From contig CADAUA010000006.1 in assembly GCA_902791035.1 (NCBI GenBank), forward strand, positions 16,457 to 80,456: a stretch of 64,000 bases of DNA. The letters run 5' to 3'. Position 1 is the stretch's first letter. Every line of letters starts with the position of its first letter. Under the pieces are notes generated by a model. It was not told the DNA's origin. It was given only the letters and a program-made list of their open reading frames with translations, and did not search any database. A program made the translations under genes and the position numbers. This stretch comes from an uncultured Coriobacteriaceae bacterium. GTDB taxonomy: Bacteria; Actinomycetota; Coriobacteriia; Coriobacteriales; Atopobiaceae. Positions 1-8,195 of the stretch are shown here, in pieces.

Positions 1-726
1 ACCCTGGTGGGGACCCTGCCCTTCACCCTCCTCGTGGTGCGGAGCAAGCCTGCGGACAAGGGCCTCGCCCCGTATGGCTACCGTGCCACCGGCGTGGGTG
101 TCGGCGGCGGCAGCGCAAGCGGGTCCGCTGCCGCGCCCGAGGCGGCCGGCATGCTGGCCGCGGACGCCATGAGGACCCCCGCCTTCGTGGCGCTCCTCGC
201 CTTCTGCGGCGTGATCACCCTCAACCAGACCATCTACCAGTTCCTGCCTAGCTATGCGAGCTCCCTCGGCGGCAGCATCGCCGCGGCCTCCGGCGTGATC
301 GCCAGCGCCGCCATGGCCGGCCAGGCCATCGGCAAGGTCCTTCTCGGCGTGATCAACGACAAGTCCGAGAGGCTCGGCGTGGTCTTTGGCATCGGAGCCG
401 GCATGGTTGGCGTGCTCGTGATGTGGTTCTTCCCGAGCGTGCTCGCGCTGCTGCTCGTGGGCGCCTTCCTCTTTGGTGTGGTGTACGCCATGACCACCGT
501 GGAGACGCCGCTCCTGGTGCGGACGGTCTTCGGCTCGCGCGACTACACGAACATCTACTCCCGCGTGTCCATGGTCGGATCGCTCATGAGCGCCGTCGCG
601 GCTGTGTTCTGGGGCGTGATCGTGGACTCCGCCGGCGGCTTCCCCCTCATGTTCATCCTGGGCATCGCCTGCATGGCGGCCTGCTTGGTGCTGGCCAACT
701 TCGCCCTTGCCCACAAGGCAGCTTAG
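1..726 (+). CDS. MFS transporter, C-terminal part (5' end outside window)
   Basis: The reading frame is open from the first base, so the gene begins upstream and only about 241 C-terminal residues are visible. They consist mainly of hydrophobic helices separated by short polar loops. One loop contains GKVLLGVINDKSERLG, which resembles the conserved cytoplasmic loop between helices of major facilitator transporters. About six membrane segments are visible, consistent with the second half of a 12-helix MFS protein. The substrate cannot be told from sequence. The gene converges on the metallo-hydrolase gene, with a repeat array between them. Membership of MFS is a pattern judgement; the direction of transport is unknown. 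Confidence 0.75.
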   Translation, partial: TLVGTLPFTLLVVRSKPADKGLAPYGYRATGVGVGGGSASGSAAAPEAAGMLAADAMRTPAFVALLAFCGVITLNQTIYQFLPSYASSLGGSIAAASGVIASAAMAGQAIGKVLLGVINDKSERLGVVFGIGAGMVGVLVMWFFPSVLALLLVGAFLFGVVYAMTTVETPLLVRTVFGSRDYTNIYSRVSMVGSLMSAVAAVFWGVIVDSAGGFPLMFILGIACMAACLVLANFALAHKAA

Positions 727-915
727 CAGGCCTTTCGGCCACGCCGTCACACGCCAGAGCGATAGCGCAGCCGCGCGGTTTGGGCTCCGCCAATATGCAA
801 GCCGGGCTCCAGCAACGTTCGCTGGGGTCCGGCTCACCTTTTGCGCATTGGGGGCCACAAGTCTGCAGCTTGGCCCCTCCAAACCATCCGATCGTCCCTA
901 CAGGTCATCCGGTAC

Positions 916-1119
916 GGGAAACGCCGGACGCTTACGGCGCGCTAAGTGGCATCTCCTTCCTCAAACGGGAAAGATGGGACGCTTAGCGTGCTCTAAGCGG
1001 ACGGGCGTTCCCTACGCGGGAAACACCGGACGCTTACGATGCGTTAAGCGGGGTCCCTTTCCCAAATTGGGAAGGCGAGGATGCTTAGCGCAGTCCAGGC
1101 GAATGGGCCGTCCAGATTG
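916..1119. repeat. 51-bp repeat array A (about 4 degenerate units)
   Basis: GGGAA or GGGAAG starts recur at 916, 967, 1018 and 1069, exactly 51 bp apart, each followed by a GGACGCTTA-like block and a second half resembling CTAAGCG. The copies are more diverged than in the arrays near 4.7, 6.8 and 15.9 kb but keep the same period. The array lies between two convergent genes. The preceding bases 727-915 hold no gene I can support. Confidence 0.75.
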
Positions 1120-1161
1120 CCAGGTCTGGCAACCCCGCAACGCTCAGCGCGCCCCCCGCCC

Positions 1162-2028
1162 CTACTCCTCCGCGCTCCGGCGCCGACGGCGGCCGTGATG
1201 CTCGCGGGGCTTCTCGCGCTCGATCAGACCGCGGAAGTCCTCGCTGTCGGGGTCCATGTCGAGCGGGCTCATCACGTGGAGCTGTCCGCGCAGGTAGGAG
1301 AGGCTGTCGTTCACCCAGTGCATGCCGCGATCCATCTTGCTGAACTCCGCGAGCTCCACCCAGCTGGCCAGGTCGCCTCGCGCGAACTCCCTGTCGTGGT
1401 GCCCGGTCATGAACGTCCCGAAGTCCAGCCCCTGCATCTTGCGGAGCGTGGCCTCCCAGCCGTCGATGTCCGTGCTGTCCGCATAGAAGAGCGTCATCAC
1501 GGGCGTCACAGCGTCGCCGGAGAGAAGAAGCCCGTCCGGCTGCACCAGATAGCCCACCGATCCCAGCGTGTGCCCCGGCAGCTCCACGACCTCAATCCGC
1601 CGGCCGCCCAGGTCGAGAACGTCGCCCTCGGCGACATGCCGCACCGCGGGCCGCGAGCCCTGCACCACGGGATAGCAGCCCGGGCATGCGTCCGTGGCGT
1701 CCAGCCCAAAGCGCTCCTGCAGCTGCGGCAGGACCACCCGGTGGTCGGCCGCCTCCGCTTCCCAGAAGCCGTCATCCGTCGCGCTCATGAGGACCTCATC
1801 CCACTGGTAGGCACCGCCCACGTGGTCGTGGTGGTGGTGCGTGAGCGCCACCGTCACCGGCAGGTCCGTCAGCCCCTCCACGCAGCCGCGCAGGTCGCCG
1901 ATGCCCTCCATGGTGTCAACAAGTACGGCCCGTTCCTGGCCGCACACCAGGTATGCGCGGTTCTTGTCCATGTCGGTGATCTGCCAGATTCCGTCGCGCA
2001 CCTGGCGCGTGGTCAGCTCGGGTCGCAT
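1162..2028 (-). CDS. MBL-fold metallo-hydrolase
   Basis: This 288-residue protein carries the metallo-beta-lactamase metal-binding motif THHHHDHVGG near residue 65. It is followed by the later GHTLGSVGY and GHHDREF segments, which supply the remaining metal ligands and place it in the glyoxalase II-like branch. It is a probable soluble zinc hydrolase acting on a thioester, lactone or ester; the substrate is not evident. The ATG at 2028 has a strong GGGGGGAAAG ribosome site. Immediately upstream lies a perfect 33-bp inverted repeat (2041-2116) that could act as attenuator or operator. It may be co-transcribed with the hydrolase gene at 2176-4122, which ends 147 bp upstream, unless the hairpin separates them. 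Confidence 0.85.
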   Translation of the reverse strand: MRPELTTRQVRDGIWQITDMDKNRAYLVCGQERAVLVDTMEGIGDLRGCVEGLTDLPVTVALTHHHHDHVGGAYQWDEVLMSATDDGFWEAEAADHRVVLPQLQERFGLDATDACPGCYPVVQGSRPAVRHVAEGDVLDLGGRRIEVVELPGHTLGSVGYLVQPDGLLLSGDAVTPVMTLFYADSTDIDGWEATLRKMQGLDFGTFMTGHHDREFARGDLASWVELAEFSKMDRGMHWVNDSLSYLRGQLHVMSPLDMDPDSEDFRGLIEREKPREHHGRRRRRSAEE

Positions 2029-2040
2029 CTTTCCCCCCCT

Positions 2041-2116
2041 GTGTCACAGAAGTGTCAGTCACTTTTGTGACATAATTTTTCGAATGTCACAAAAGTGACT
2101 GACACTTCTGTGACAC
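2041..2116. repeat. Perfect 33-bp inverted repeat with 10-nt loop
   Basis: Bases 2041-2073 are exactly complementary to 2084-2116; the loop 2074-2083 is AT-rich. The arms are built of GTGTCA/GTGACA words. It sits between the hydrolase stop and the ribosome site of the MBL gene, and there is no U tract on either side as a classical terminator would have. It resembles a REP/BIME-type palindrome. Confidence 0.9.
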
Positions 2117-2175
2117 ACGAGGGGTGCCCGACCGCAGCCGGACACCCCCAAGACACTATCTACGCAAGCCAGCTC

Positions 2176-4122
2176 TTATCGGTGGATGTACTCCCCCGCC
2201 TGGTACCTGGGCGGAACGATCGGCAGCTCGATGTAGGAGGCGTGCTCGCCGCCGGTGTGCACGCAGTGGGTCCCGTGGTTGTCCTGGTCCCAGGCCAGCG
2301 GCTCGAACCAACCCTCGCGGATGTAGCGGCCGGAGATCTGGATGCGGAAGCGCTCGCCCTTGTGGTACACGCGAGACGTCGGCACGATGGCCACCTCGAC
2401 CTCGCGCACCTCGCCCTCGGCCAGCTTGACCGGCTCGTCCTTCATGGTGTACACGGGGTTGTGGGTCTTGGTGAGCTTCTTGTCCACGATGGCGCGGCTC
2501 ACGCGGCACTTGCCCCAGGCGCCGGGATGCGGCTCGTCGAGCGTCGTCCAAGGCACCCAGGTGCCGTCGGCGGAGGCCTTCTGGATGTTCACGAAGAGGT
2601 CCATGTCGTCCCAGCCCTCGCAGCTCACGAAGAGGTGCAGGTCCATGTAGCCGGTGACCTCGATGTCCTCAGGCAGGACGTAGTCGAAGTTGAGCTCGCC
2701 CTTGTTTGCGTCGTACTTGGCCACGCCCTCGGCCTCGGGCTTGCTGAAGCCGGCCGCGAAGGTCTCCTTGGTGCCGCCGTCCTGGCTCACATCCACGCTC
2801 TCGAGCGGGGTGGTGGCGTCCAGGTAGAGGTTCTTGTACTCGGTGCGCTTGATGGGCCAGGCCTTCTCGGGGCGGCGCTCCTGGTAGTCCACGTCATAGG
2901 CGTCCATGACGTCCAGTCGCACGCGCGGGGTCATCTCCCAGCCGTTGTGGATGCCCTTGAGGTAGCGGTCGTAGAAGCGCTTGAGGTCCTCGAGGTTGTC
3001 GGGGTTGTAGGTGTCGGGCCACTCGAAGTCGCGGTGCACCCGGAGCCACTTGAGGTGGCTGCGGCAGCGACGCCAGGCGTTGAAGGAGCCCGGCAGGTGG
3101 AAGTGGGACCAGCCAGCGGTCTGGTACACCGGGATCTTGATCTTCTTGAAGTCGGCGCGCTTGTCGTCCCAGTACTCGTTCATGGTGGGGTACATCTGCG
3201 CCATGGACACCTGGTCGTCCACGCCGTTGGGGCCGGTCACCTGCGCGGCGATGAACTTGTTGAAGCTGAGCGCCGGCACGCCGCCCTCGTAGAAGGACTC
3301 GCGGTAGAGGTCGGTGGTGCACTCCCAGGGCGCGATGCACTTGAGGTGGGGCGGGCACTCGGCCGCGATGCCCCACTGGTGCATGGCCACGCCGGAGTTG
3401 CCGGACATGCCGATGTTGCCGTTGCACCAGGGCTGGACGCCCAGCCACTCCACGAAGTCGTAGCCATCCTCGCGGTCCTGGTGGGTGAACATGTGGACGC
3501 TGCCCTCGGAGTGGCCGGCGCCACGCACGTCGACGTTGGCCACGGCGTAGCCCTGGTAGCACCAATAGAGGGGGTCGGGGCTCTCGAACTTGGCGGTCTT
3601 GGACACGGTCATCGGCGGCACGCCCATGATCTGCCACTCGCTCATGCCGTCACCGGGGCGCTTGCCGAACCAGGACCACGACACGATGGCCGGGACCTTG
3701 GCACCCTCGATCACGTTGCCGTTCTCGTCAAGGTCGCCGGGACGGAAGATGTCGGCATAGATCTTGCAACCGTCGCGCATGACGACTTCCTGGTCCTGCA
3801 TGCAGATGACGCCAGGGGCCACCTGGTAGGTGCGCTGGTTGAACGGCGGGCAGAAGCCCTGGCCCATGCGCGCCATGGGGTCGTCGGAGGCGGAGAGATC
3901 CACCTCGGCCTGGTTGTCGTTGGGCTGGCGGGCCACCAGGTAGGCGGCCATCATCTCCACGCCCTTGAAGGTCTCGGGCTTGAGGTAGAGGTAGCGCTCG
4001 CGGTCCGTGTCGAAGTAGACGGGCCACTCGTCGGAGTACTCCTCGCCGGTGCACTGGATCAGGTCGGAGACCTTCTTGTCGGTCACGGCCTTCCAGTGGG
4101 CGGGAATCTTGTATTCAAGCAT
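2176..4122 (-). CDS. CocE/NonD-type alpha/beta hydrolase
   Basis: The 648-residue product fits the X-Pro dipeptidyl-peptidase S15/CocE family. The nucleophile elbow GMSGNSG has Ser240, DVRGAGHSEG (198-207) is the usual strand-turn before it, and the C-terminal third is beta-rich like the CocE jelly-roll domain. Known members cleave esters or amides (cocaine esterase, glutaryl acylases, nonactin hydrolase), so the substrate here is open. I chose the ATG at 4122, which opens MLEYKIP after an AGAAAGAAG ribosome site, over a longer frame with an arginine-rich leader. No signal peptide is seen, so it is probably cytoplasmic. It lies 108 bp downstream of an acyl carrier protein gene on the same strand, suggesting a thioester- or acyl-linked role. 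Confidence 0.85.
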   Translation of the reverse strand: MLEYKIPAHWKAVTDKKVSDLIQCTGEEYSDEWPVYFDTDRERYLYLKPETFKGVEMMAAYLVARQPNDNQAEVDLSASDDPMARMGQGFCPPFNQRTYQVAPGVICMQDQEVVMRDGCKIYADIFRPGDLDENGNVIEGAKVPAIVSWSWFGKRPGDGMSEWQIMGVPPMTVSKTAKFESPDPLYWCYQGYAVANVDVRGAGHSEGSVHMFTHQDREDGYDFVEWLGVQPWCNGNIGMSGNSGVAMHQWGIAAECPPHLKCIAPWECTTDLYRESFYEGGVPALSFNKFIAAQVTGPNGVDDQVSMAQMYPTMNEYWDDKRADFKKIKIPVYQTAGWSHFHLPGSFNAWRRCRSHLKWLRVHRDFEWPDTYNPDNLEDLKRFYDRYLKGIHNGWEMTPRVRLDVMDAYDVDYQERRPEKAWPIKRTEYKNLYLDATTPLESVDVSQDGGTKETFAAGFSKPEAEGVAKYDANKGELNFDYVLPEDIEVTGYMDLHLFVSCEGWDDMDLFVNIQKASADGTWVPWTTLDEPHPGAWGKCRVSRAIVDKKLTKTHNPVYTMKDEPVKLAEGEVREVEVAIVPTSRVYHKGERFRIQISGRYIREGWFEPLAWDQDNHGTHCVHTGGEHASYIELPIVPPRYQAGEYIHR

Positions 4123-4230
4123 TCTGCGCTTCTTTCTAAACGGGGACGCCCTGCGTTCCGGGCGTCTGGCAACAAGTACAAGCACGCCCGCACCGGTTGG
4201 CGCGGGCGCGGGCAGGCGGTGCCGGAGGTG

Positions 4231-4479
4231 CTACTCGTCCAGAAGGCCGGCGACGTAGTCGGTGGCCTCGCCGAAGGTCTCGCAGCGGCGGAACTTCATG
4301 TAGGGGACCTCGATGTCCAGCTCGTCCTCGATGTAGGTGGTGATCTGGCTCACCTGCACGGACTTGATGCCCAGGTCGGCGAACTTGGTGTCCTCGGTGA
4401 ACTCGGAGGGGTCCTTGCCAAAGAGCTGCCCCGCACGGGTGGTGAGCGCGTCCCAAACTTCCTGGCGATCCTCGTCCAT
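4231..4479 (-). CDS. Acyl carrier protein (phosphopantetheine-binding)
   Basis: This acidic 82-residue protein has the length and four-helix pattern of acyl carrier proteins. The attachment site is in DLGIKSVQVSQI, with Ser40 in the place of the DSL serine. The ATG at 4479 follows an AAAGGGG ribosome site. The frame is open much further upstream only because a 51-bp repeat array (17 codons per unit) lies there without stops; that extension is not protein-like. No fatty-acid synthase genes surround it. Its neighbours are a CocE/NonD hydrolase downstream and, 2.6 kb away, an Sfp-type phosphopantetheinyl transferase that could activate it. It is therefore more likely a specialised carrier than the housekeeping AcpP; this is an inference. 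Confidence 0.88.
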   Translation of the reverse strand: MDEDRQEVWDALTTRAGQLFGKDPSEFTEDTKFADLGIKSVQVSQITTYIEDELDIEVPYMKFRRCETFGEATDYVAGLLDE

Positions 4480-4624
4480 TGTGTCCCCTTTCTTCATGGG
4501 CGCCCTTCGCGCCCGAGCTTCCAACTGGCGTAAGTATCGCAGGTGGCGGGCCGGCTGGGGTATGTGGCCGGACTCAAATGGGCGAGCGGCGGGATGGCGG
4601 CGATTTGTGCTGCAGTGCAGGTGT

Positions 4625-4654
4625 GGGCACCAGGGGGTACTCCCCCTTCTGCCC
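4625..4654. repeat. GGGCA...TGCCC hairpin
   Basis: A short hairpin with arms GGGCA/TGCCC and AGGGGG/CCCCCT around GTACT. It is related to the two hairpins between ileS and lspA at 56098-56167. It lies upstream of the acyl carrier gene, next to repeat array B. Confidence 0.7.
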
Positions 4655-4659
4655 ACTGC

Positions 4660-5015
4660 GGGAAGGTTCGGACGCTTAGCCCCTCCTAACCGTCCGAGTT
4701 GTCCCGTTCCGGGAAGGTTCGGACGCTTAGGCCGCGCTAAGCGTCCCAGTCGTCCCTCTCCGGGAAGGTCCACCCGCTTAGGCCCTCCTAACCGTCCGAC
4801 TTGTCCCACCCCGGGAAGGTTCGGACGCTTAGGCCGCGCTAAGCGTCCCAGTCGTCCCTCTCCGGGAAGGTCCACCCGCTTAGGCCGGGCTAACCGTCCG
4901 ACTTGTCCCGTTCCGGGAAGGTCCACCCGCTTAAGCCGCGCTAAGCGTCCCAATTGTCCCGAGCTGGAACCACCGACGCTCAGCCCCTCCAACCGTCGAC
5001 GCCGGACCTCCCGCA
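4660..5015. repeat. 51-bp repeat array B (6 full units plus a degenerate one)
   Basis: GGGAAG begins at 4660, 4711, 4762, 4813, 4864 and 4915, exactly 51 bp apart, with a degenerate seventh copy at 4966. In the best units GGACGCTTAG and CTAAGCGTCC form a perfect 10-bp stem around GCCGCG, and TCCCG/CGGGA forms a second hairpin at each unit junction. The array fills the divergent gap between the acyl carrier and ATPase genes, so it could lie in both 5' leaders. Confidence 0.93.
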
Positions 5016-5084
5016 CGCTTGCGCCTATACTTTGATAAGTCGCCCACACCAGGACATGGCCACGCCATGAAGTCAGGAGGCAGC

Positions 5085-6647
5085 ATGCAGGCACCGCACA
5101 CCTACCCCCTTGGCCGGGCCGTCTTCTCGGAGATCCGCGAGGGCGGGCTTCTCTACGTGGACAAGACCCGCTACATCTGGGACATGACCCACCTGGGCGG
5201 CAAGTACGTCTTCCTCTCGCGTCCCCGCCGATTTGGCAAGACCCTTCTGGTCTCCACGCTCCAGGCCTACTTCGAGGGCCGGGAGGACCTCTTCCAGGGC
5301 CTGGCGGTTGGCGCGCTGCGTCAGGACTGGACGCCCGTCCCCGTTCTACGCTTCGACCTCTCCGCTATAAAGACGACCAATGTGGAAGACCTCCGAACCG
5401 GCCTCGCATCCGTTCTCAGTCCCTACGAGGAGGAGTTCGGCCTCGCCGCTGCGGAGAGCAACCTGGCGGTCAGGGTCGAGAAGGTCATTTCGCGTGCTTG
5501 TGCACAGGCCCAAACACAGGTCGTGCTGCTCATCGACGAATACGACTCGCCCCTGCTCACCGTCCTCCACGACCGCGAGCGGCTCCAGGAGTTCCGCGAC
5601 GTCATGCGCGAGTTCTACTCCCCGCTCAAGAAGTGCGAGGGCATGCTCTCCTTCGTCTTTCTCACGGGAATCACCAAGTTCAGCCAGCTCTCGATCTTCC
5701 CCGAGCTCAACAACCTCATAAACATCAGCATGCTCCCCCAGTTCGCCGGCGTCTGCGGCATCACGCAGGAGGAACTCGAAGGACAGATGTCCCCGGACGT
5801 CGACTGGCTCGCCAGCCAGCTGGGCACGGGGCGGGATGACGCCCTCGCAGCCCTCAAGCGACGCTACGACGGATATCACTTCTCCAAGGTCTCGCCCGAT
5901 ATCTACAACCCCTACAGCCTGCTCCACGCGCTGGCCTTCGCGGACCTAGGCAACTACTGGTTCGAGTCGGGCACGCCGACCTCGCTGGTAAACGTGCTGA
6001 CCCACTACGACCTGGACATTCCCGCCCTCGAGGGCTTCCAGGCCGAGGCGGCGTCCTTCGATGCGCCCACCGAGCGCATGAACAGCCCCGTCGCGCTCAT
6101 GTACCAGGGCGGCTACCTCACCATCAAGGGCTACGAGCCCATCGTGGACCTCTACACTCTGGGCGTGCCAAACGGCGAGGTCAGTCAGGGCCTTTACCAG
6201 GTCCTCCTTCCCCACTACGCTGGCATAAACGACCTCACACGCGACGCCTTCGTAGGCAAGTTCGTGATGGCCCTCTACCGCGACGACCTGCAGACCGCCC
6301 TCGAGCAGCTCCGCAGCCTGCTCGCGGCCGTGCCCTACGACCTGGCCCCCAAGGACGAGAAGACCTTCCAGGCCCAGCTCTTCATCATCCTCAAGGTGGT
6401 CGGCGCCAAGGTCGCGACCGAGGTACGCACCTCGACAGGCAGGATCGATGCCGTCATCACCATGCCCACCACCGTCTACGTGATCGAGCTCAAGTACAAC
6501 AAGACGGCTCGTGAGGCGCTCGAGCAGATCGACTCCAAGGGCTATTTGGTTCCCTACCGGGCCGGTGACAAGCGCGTGGTCAAGGTGGGGCTCAACTACA
6601 GCCCCGACGAGCGCACTATCAACGACTGGCAGACCGAGAAGGGCTAG
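5085..6647 (+). CDS. AAA-ATPase-like / PD-(D/E)XK nuclease fusion protein
   Basis: A 520-residue protein of the two-domain family widespread in gut bacteria. The N-terminal AAA-ATPase-like domain opens with PLGRAVFSEIREGG, has a Walker A-type RPRRFGKT at 46-53 and a Walker B LLIDEYDSP near 148-156. The C-terminal part holds the nuclease-like motif VYVIELKYNK near 464-473, where E-x-K is the expected metal site. The ATG at 5085 follows AGGAGGCAGC, an excellent ribosome site, so the longer frame from 5019 is rejected. The biological role of the family is unproven; mobile-element or defence functions have been proposed. It is a single gene flanked on both sides by 51-bp repeat arrays. Confidence 0.88.
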   Translation: MQAPHTYPLGRAVFSEIREGGLLYVDKTRYIWDMTHLGGKYVFLSRPRRFGKTLLVSTLQAYFEGREDLFQGLAVGALRQDWTPVPVLRFDLSAIKTTNVEDLRTGLASVLSPYEEEFGLAAAESNLAVRVEKVISRACAQAQTQVVLLIDEYDSPLLTVLHDRERLQEFRDVMREFYSPLKKCEGMLSFVFLTGITKFSQLSIFPELNNLINISMLPQFAGVCGITQEELEGQMSPDVDWLASQLGTGRDDALAALKRRYDGYHFSKVSPDIYNPYSLLHALAFADLGNYWFESGTPTSLVNVLTHYDLDIPALEGFQAEAASFDAPTERMNSPVALMYQGGYLTIKGYEPIVDLYTLGVPNGEVSQGLYQVLLPHYAGINDLTRDAFVGKFVMALYRDDLQTALEQLRSLLAAVPYDLAPKDEKTFQAQLFIILKVVGAKVATEVRTSTGRIDAVITMPTTVYVIELKYNKTAREALEQIDSKGYLVPYRAGDKRVVKVGLNYSPDERTINDWQTEKG

Positions 6648-6703
6648 AGCGCGGGCCGGAGCTCGCCGCCCTCTGTCCGCTAACCTTCCCCGGCGTCCCG
6701 ACG

Positions 6704-7010
6704 GGGACGTCCCTCCCTCTTAGGGAAGGCTAAGCATCCCGATTGTCCCGCTCCGGGAAGGTCCACCCGCTTAGGCCGGGCTAACCGTCCCAGTCGTCCC
6801 GCCGTGGGAAGAAGCTCCCGCTTAGGCCGGGCTAACCGTCCCAGTCGTCCCGCTCCGGGAAGGACCTCCCGCTTAGGCCGGGCTAAGCGTCCCAGTCGTC
6901 CCGTTCCGGGAAGGTCCACCCGCTTAGGCCGGACTAACCGTCCCAGCTTTCCAGATGCGGGACATTCGCCCCGCTTAGCACGGCCTAAGCGTCACCGAAA
7001 GCCCGACCCA
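6704..7010. repeat. 51-bp repeat array C (6 units)
   Basis: Unit starts fall at 6704 (degenerate), 6755, 6806, 6857, 6908 and 6959, all 51 bp apart. The core CGCTTAGGCCGGGCTAACCG is nearly invariant in the middle units. The array lies between the convergent ends of the ATPase and phosphopantetheinyl transferase genes. No promoter or gene is evident in 6648-7045. Confidence 0.93.
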
Positions 7011-7045
7011 GGACTCTCAGACATGCTAAGACCCGACCTGCGAGC

Positions 7046-7729
7046 TCACCGCCCGGCGAGCCACCGAATTGTCTCCCCCATATCGTGCCAGGCAACAAGG
7101 ACCTCGGGCTTCTCGCCAGCTGCCACCGCAAGCGCGTGACGCGCGCCGCCCACCGGCTCCAGCACATCCTGCGCTACCGCCCAGCCATCGGGCAGGCGAC
7201 CTCCACGTGTGCGAAAGGCAAAGCCGCGCCCATCGGCCTTGAGTACGGCCTCCACCCGCGTCCACGCGAGCGCGCATGCCAGCGCCGGATCGGCGGCCGA
7301 CTCCACCTCGGCCAGCTGCGCCGCAGAGAGCACCGCCCGCAGGGCCGCGTTCTGCGGCTCGCCGTACGCCGCCGGCACATCCTCCACATCCACGCCCACG
7401 GCCCCATGTCCAGATGTGGCCACGGCCAGCACGGCCAGCCCGTCATCGTGCGAGATGTTGAACTCCGGGCCCGCGGCAGCCAGCGTCAGCTTGCCCTCGT
7501 CCCCAACGATAAGGTCCTCGTCCCGCGAGACCCCCAGCACCCGCGCCGCCAGGAGTCCCGCCCCGTACTCCCCCAGGCGCGACCTCTCCGGCGCGCGTCC
7601 CGATGCCAGCCGCGCCCAGCGGGGCGCAACCAGTTCCAGCGCGGACTCCCATCCGGCCGGTGCCAGGTCCAGCCGCATGGCATGAACTTCCACCCGCACG
7701 CTCTCCCCCACCACGCGAACCTGTCTCAC
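7046..7729 (-). CDS. 4'-phosphopantetheinyl transferase (Sfp type)
   Basis: The 227-residue product has the three signature blocks of the Sfp/AcpT superfamily in order: FNISHDDG at 90-97, VGVDVED at 111-117 (Mg-binding acidic residues) and WTRVEAVLKADGRGF at 156-170. Such enzymes move phosphopantetheine from CoA to the serine of carrier proteins. A GTG start at 7729 follows GGAGG at proper spacing. The nearest likely substrate is the carrier protein at 4231-4479. The gene stands alone between a repeat array and the divergent toxin-antitoxin pair. It is shorter and more variable in the N-terminal half than surfactin-type Sfp but within the family range. Confidence 0.88.
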   Translation of the reverse strand: MRQVRVVGESVRVEVHAMRLDLAPAGWESALELVAPRWARLASGRAPERSRLGEYGAGLLAARVLGVSRDEDLIVGDEGKLTLAAAGPEFNISHDDGLAVLAVATSGHGAVGVDVEDVPAAYGEPQNAALRAVLSAAQLAEVESAADPALACALAWTRVEAVLKADGRGFAFRTRGGRLPDGWAVAQDVLEPVGGARHALAVAAGEKPEVLVAWHDMGETIRWLAGR

Positions 7730-7794
7730 GCTATCCTCCGAGCCATTCTATCGGCATGGCCGTCCCCGGGAAGCCCGGCCGTCCTATTGGAACA

Positions 7795-7818
7795 TGGTAA
7801 TATCGTTGTACGTACAAC
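7795..7818 (+). promoter_or_regulatory. Extended -10 promoter and palindromic operator of the TA operon
   Basis: TGGTAATAT (7795-7803) fits an extended -10 element. Right after it, the perfect 14-bp palindrome GTTGTACGTACAAC (7805-7818) overlaps the expected transcription start and ends 12 bases before the antitoxin ATG. This is the usual position of an autoregulatory operator for a RelB-like antitoxin. It was identified by eye; no binding data exist. Confidence 0.6.
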
Positions 7819-7830
7819 AATGGAGGTCTC

Positions 7831-8193
7831 ATGTCAGACGTAATGGTAACGGCACGGATGTCCAAGGCCCGCAAGGAGCAGGCACTGGCTGTCCTTGAGA
7901 AGCTGGGCACCACCCCATCTGAGGCGATAAACGGCCTCTTTGAGTACGTCATCGCAAACGGGACACTCCCCTACGGAACCCCGAGGCTCACCGATAGCGA
8001 ACGTGCCGCGCGCATTCGAGAAGCAAATGCGTGGGCTGATGGGCTCCCCGTCATTCCGATCGATGACGACGTGGACATCCTCGATGATAAGGAGCTAAGA
8101 CTCCGAGCCCTCGTCAACAGAGGCGACCTAGAACCCGACATGCTTGGGGCCTACCTCGCAGAAAAGAACACCCTACAGCGGAGGACTGCGTAA
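7831..8193 (+). CDS. RelB/DinJ-family antitoxin
   Basis: The first 45 residues (MVTARMSKARKEQALAVLEK then LGTTPSEAINGLFEYVIANG) match the ribbon-helix-helix DNA-binding part of RelB/DinJ antitoxins. The 120-residue length gives a C-terminal arm that would wrap the toxin. The ATG follows GGAGGTCTC. Two bases separate its stop from the next gene, a PIN-domain toxin, so the pair is translationally coupled. The perfect palindrome just upstream suggests autorepression. RelB/DinJ proteins usually pair with RelE/YafQ-type toxins, so pairing with a PIN ribonuclease is a mixed combination. Confidence 0.85.
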   Translation: MSDVMVTARMSKARKEQALAVLEKLGTTPSEAINGLFEYVIANGTLPYGTPRLTDSERAARIREANAWADGLPVIPIDDDVDILDDKELRLRALVNRGDLEPDMLGAYLAEKNTLQRRTA

Positions 8194-8195
8194 CC

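Noticed and set aside
2176..4122. X-prolyl dipeptidyl aminopeptidase
   Set aside because: The fold family fits, but nothing in the sequence singles out the peptidase; the broader CocE/NonD label is safer.
2095..4533. 812-codon plus-strand frame opposite the CocE/NonD hydrolase
   Set aside because: Antisense shadow; the minus strand carries the nucleophile motif and start signals.
4231..5094. 287-codon frame joining the 51-bp array to the acyl carrier protein, with GRLGRLARPKR repeats
   Set aside because: 51 bp is 17 codons, so a stop-free array stays open in frame by arithmetic; a good ribosome site sits at the carrier's own ATG at 4479.
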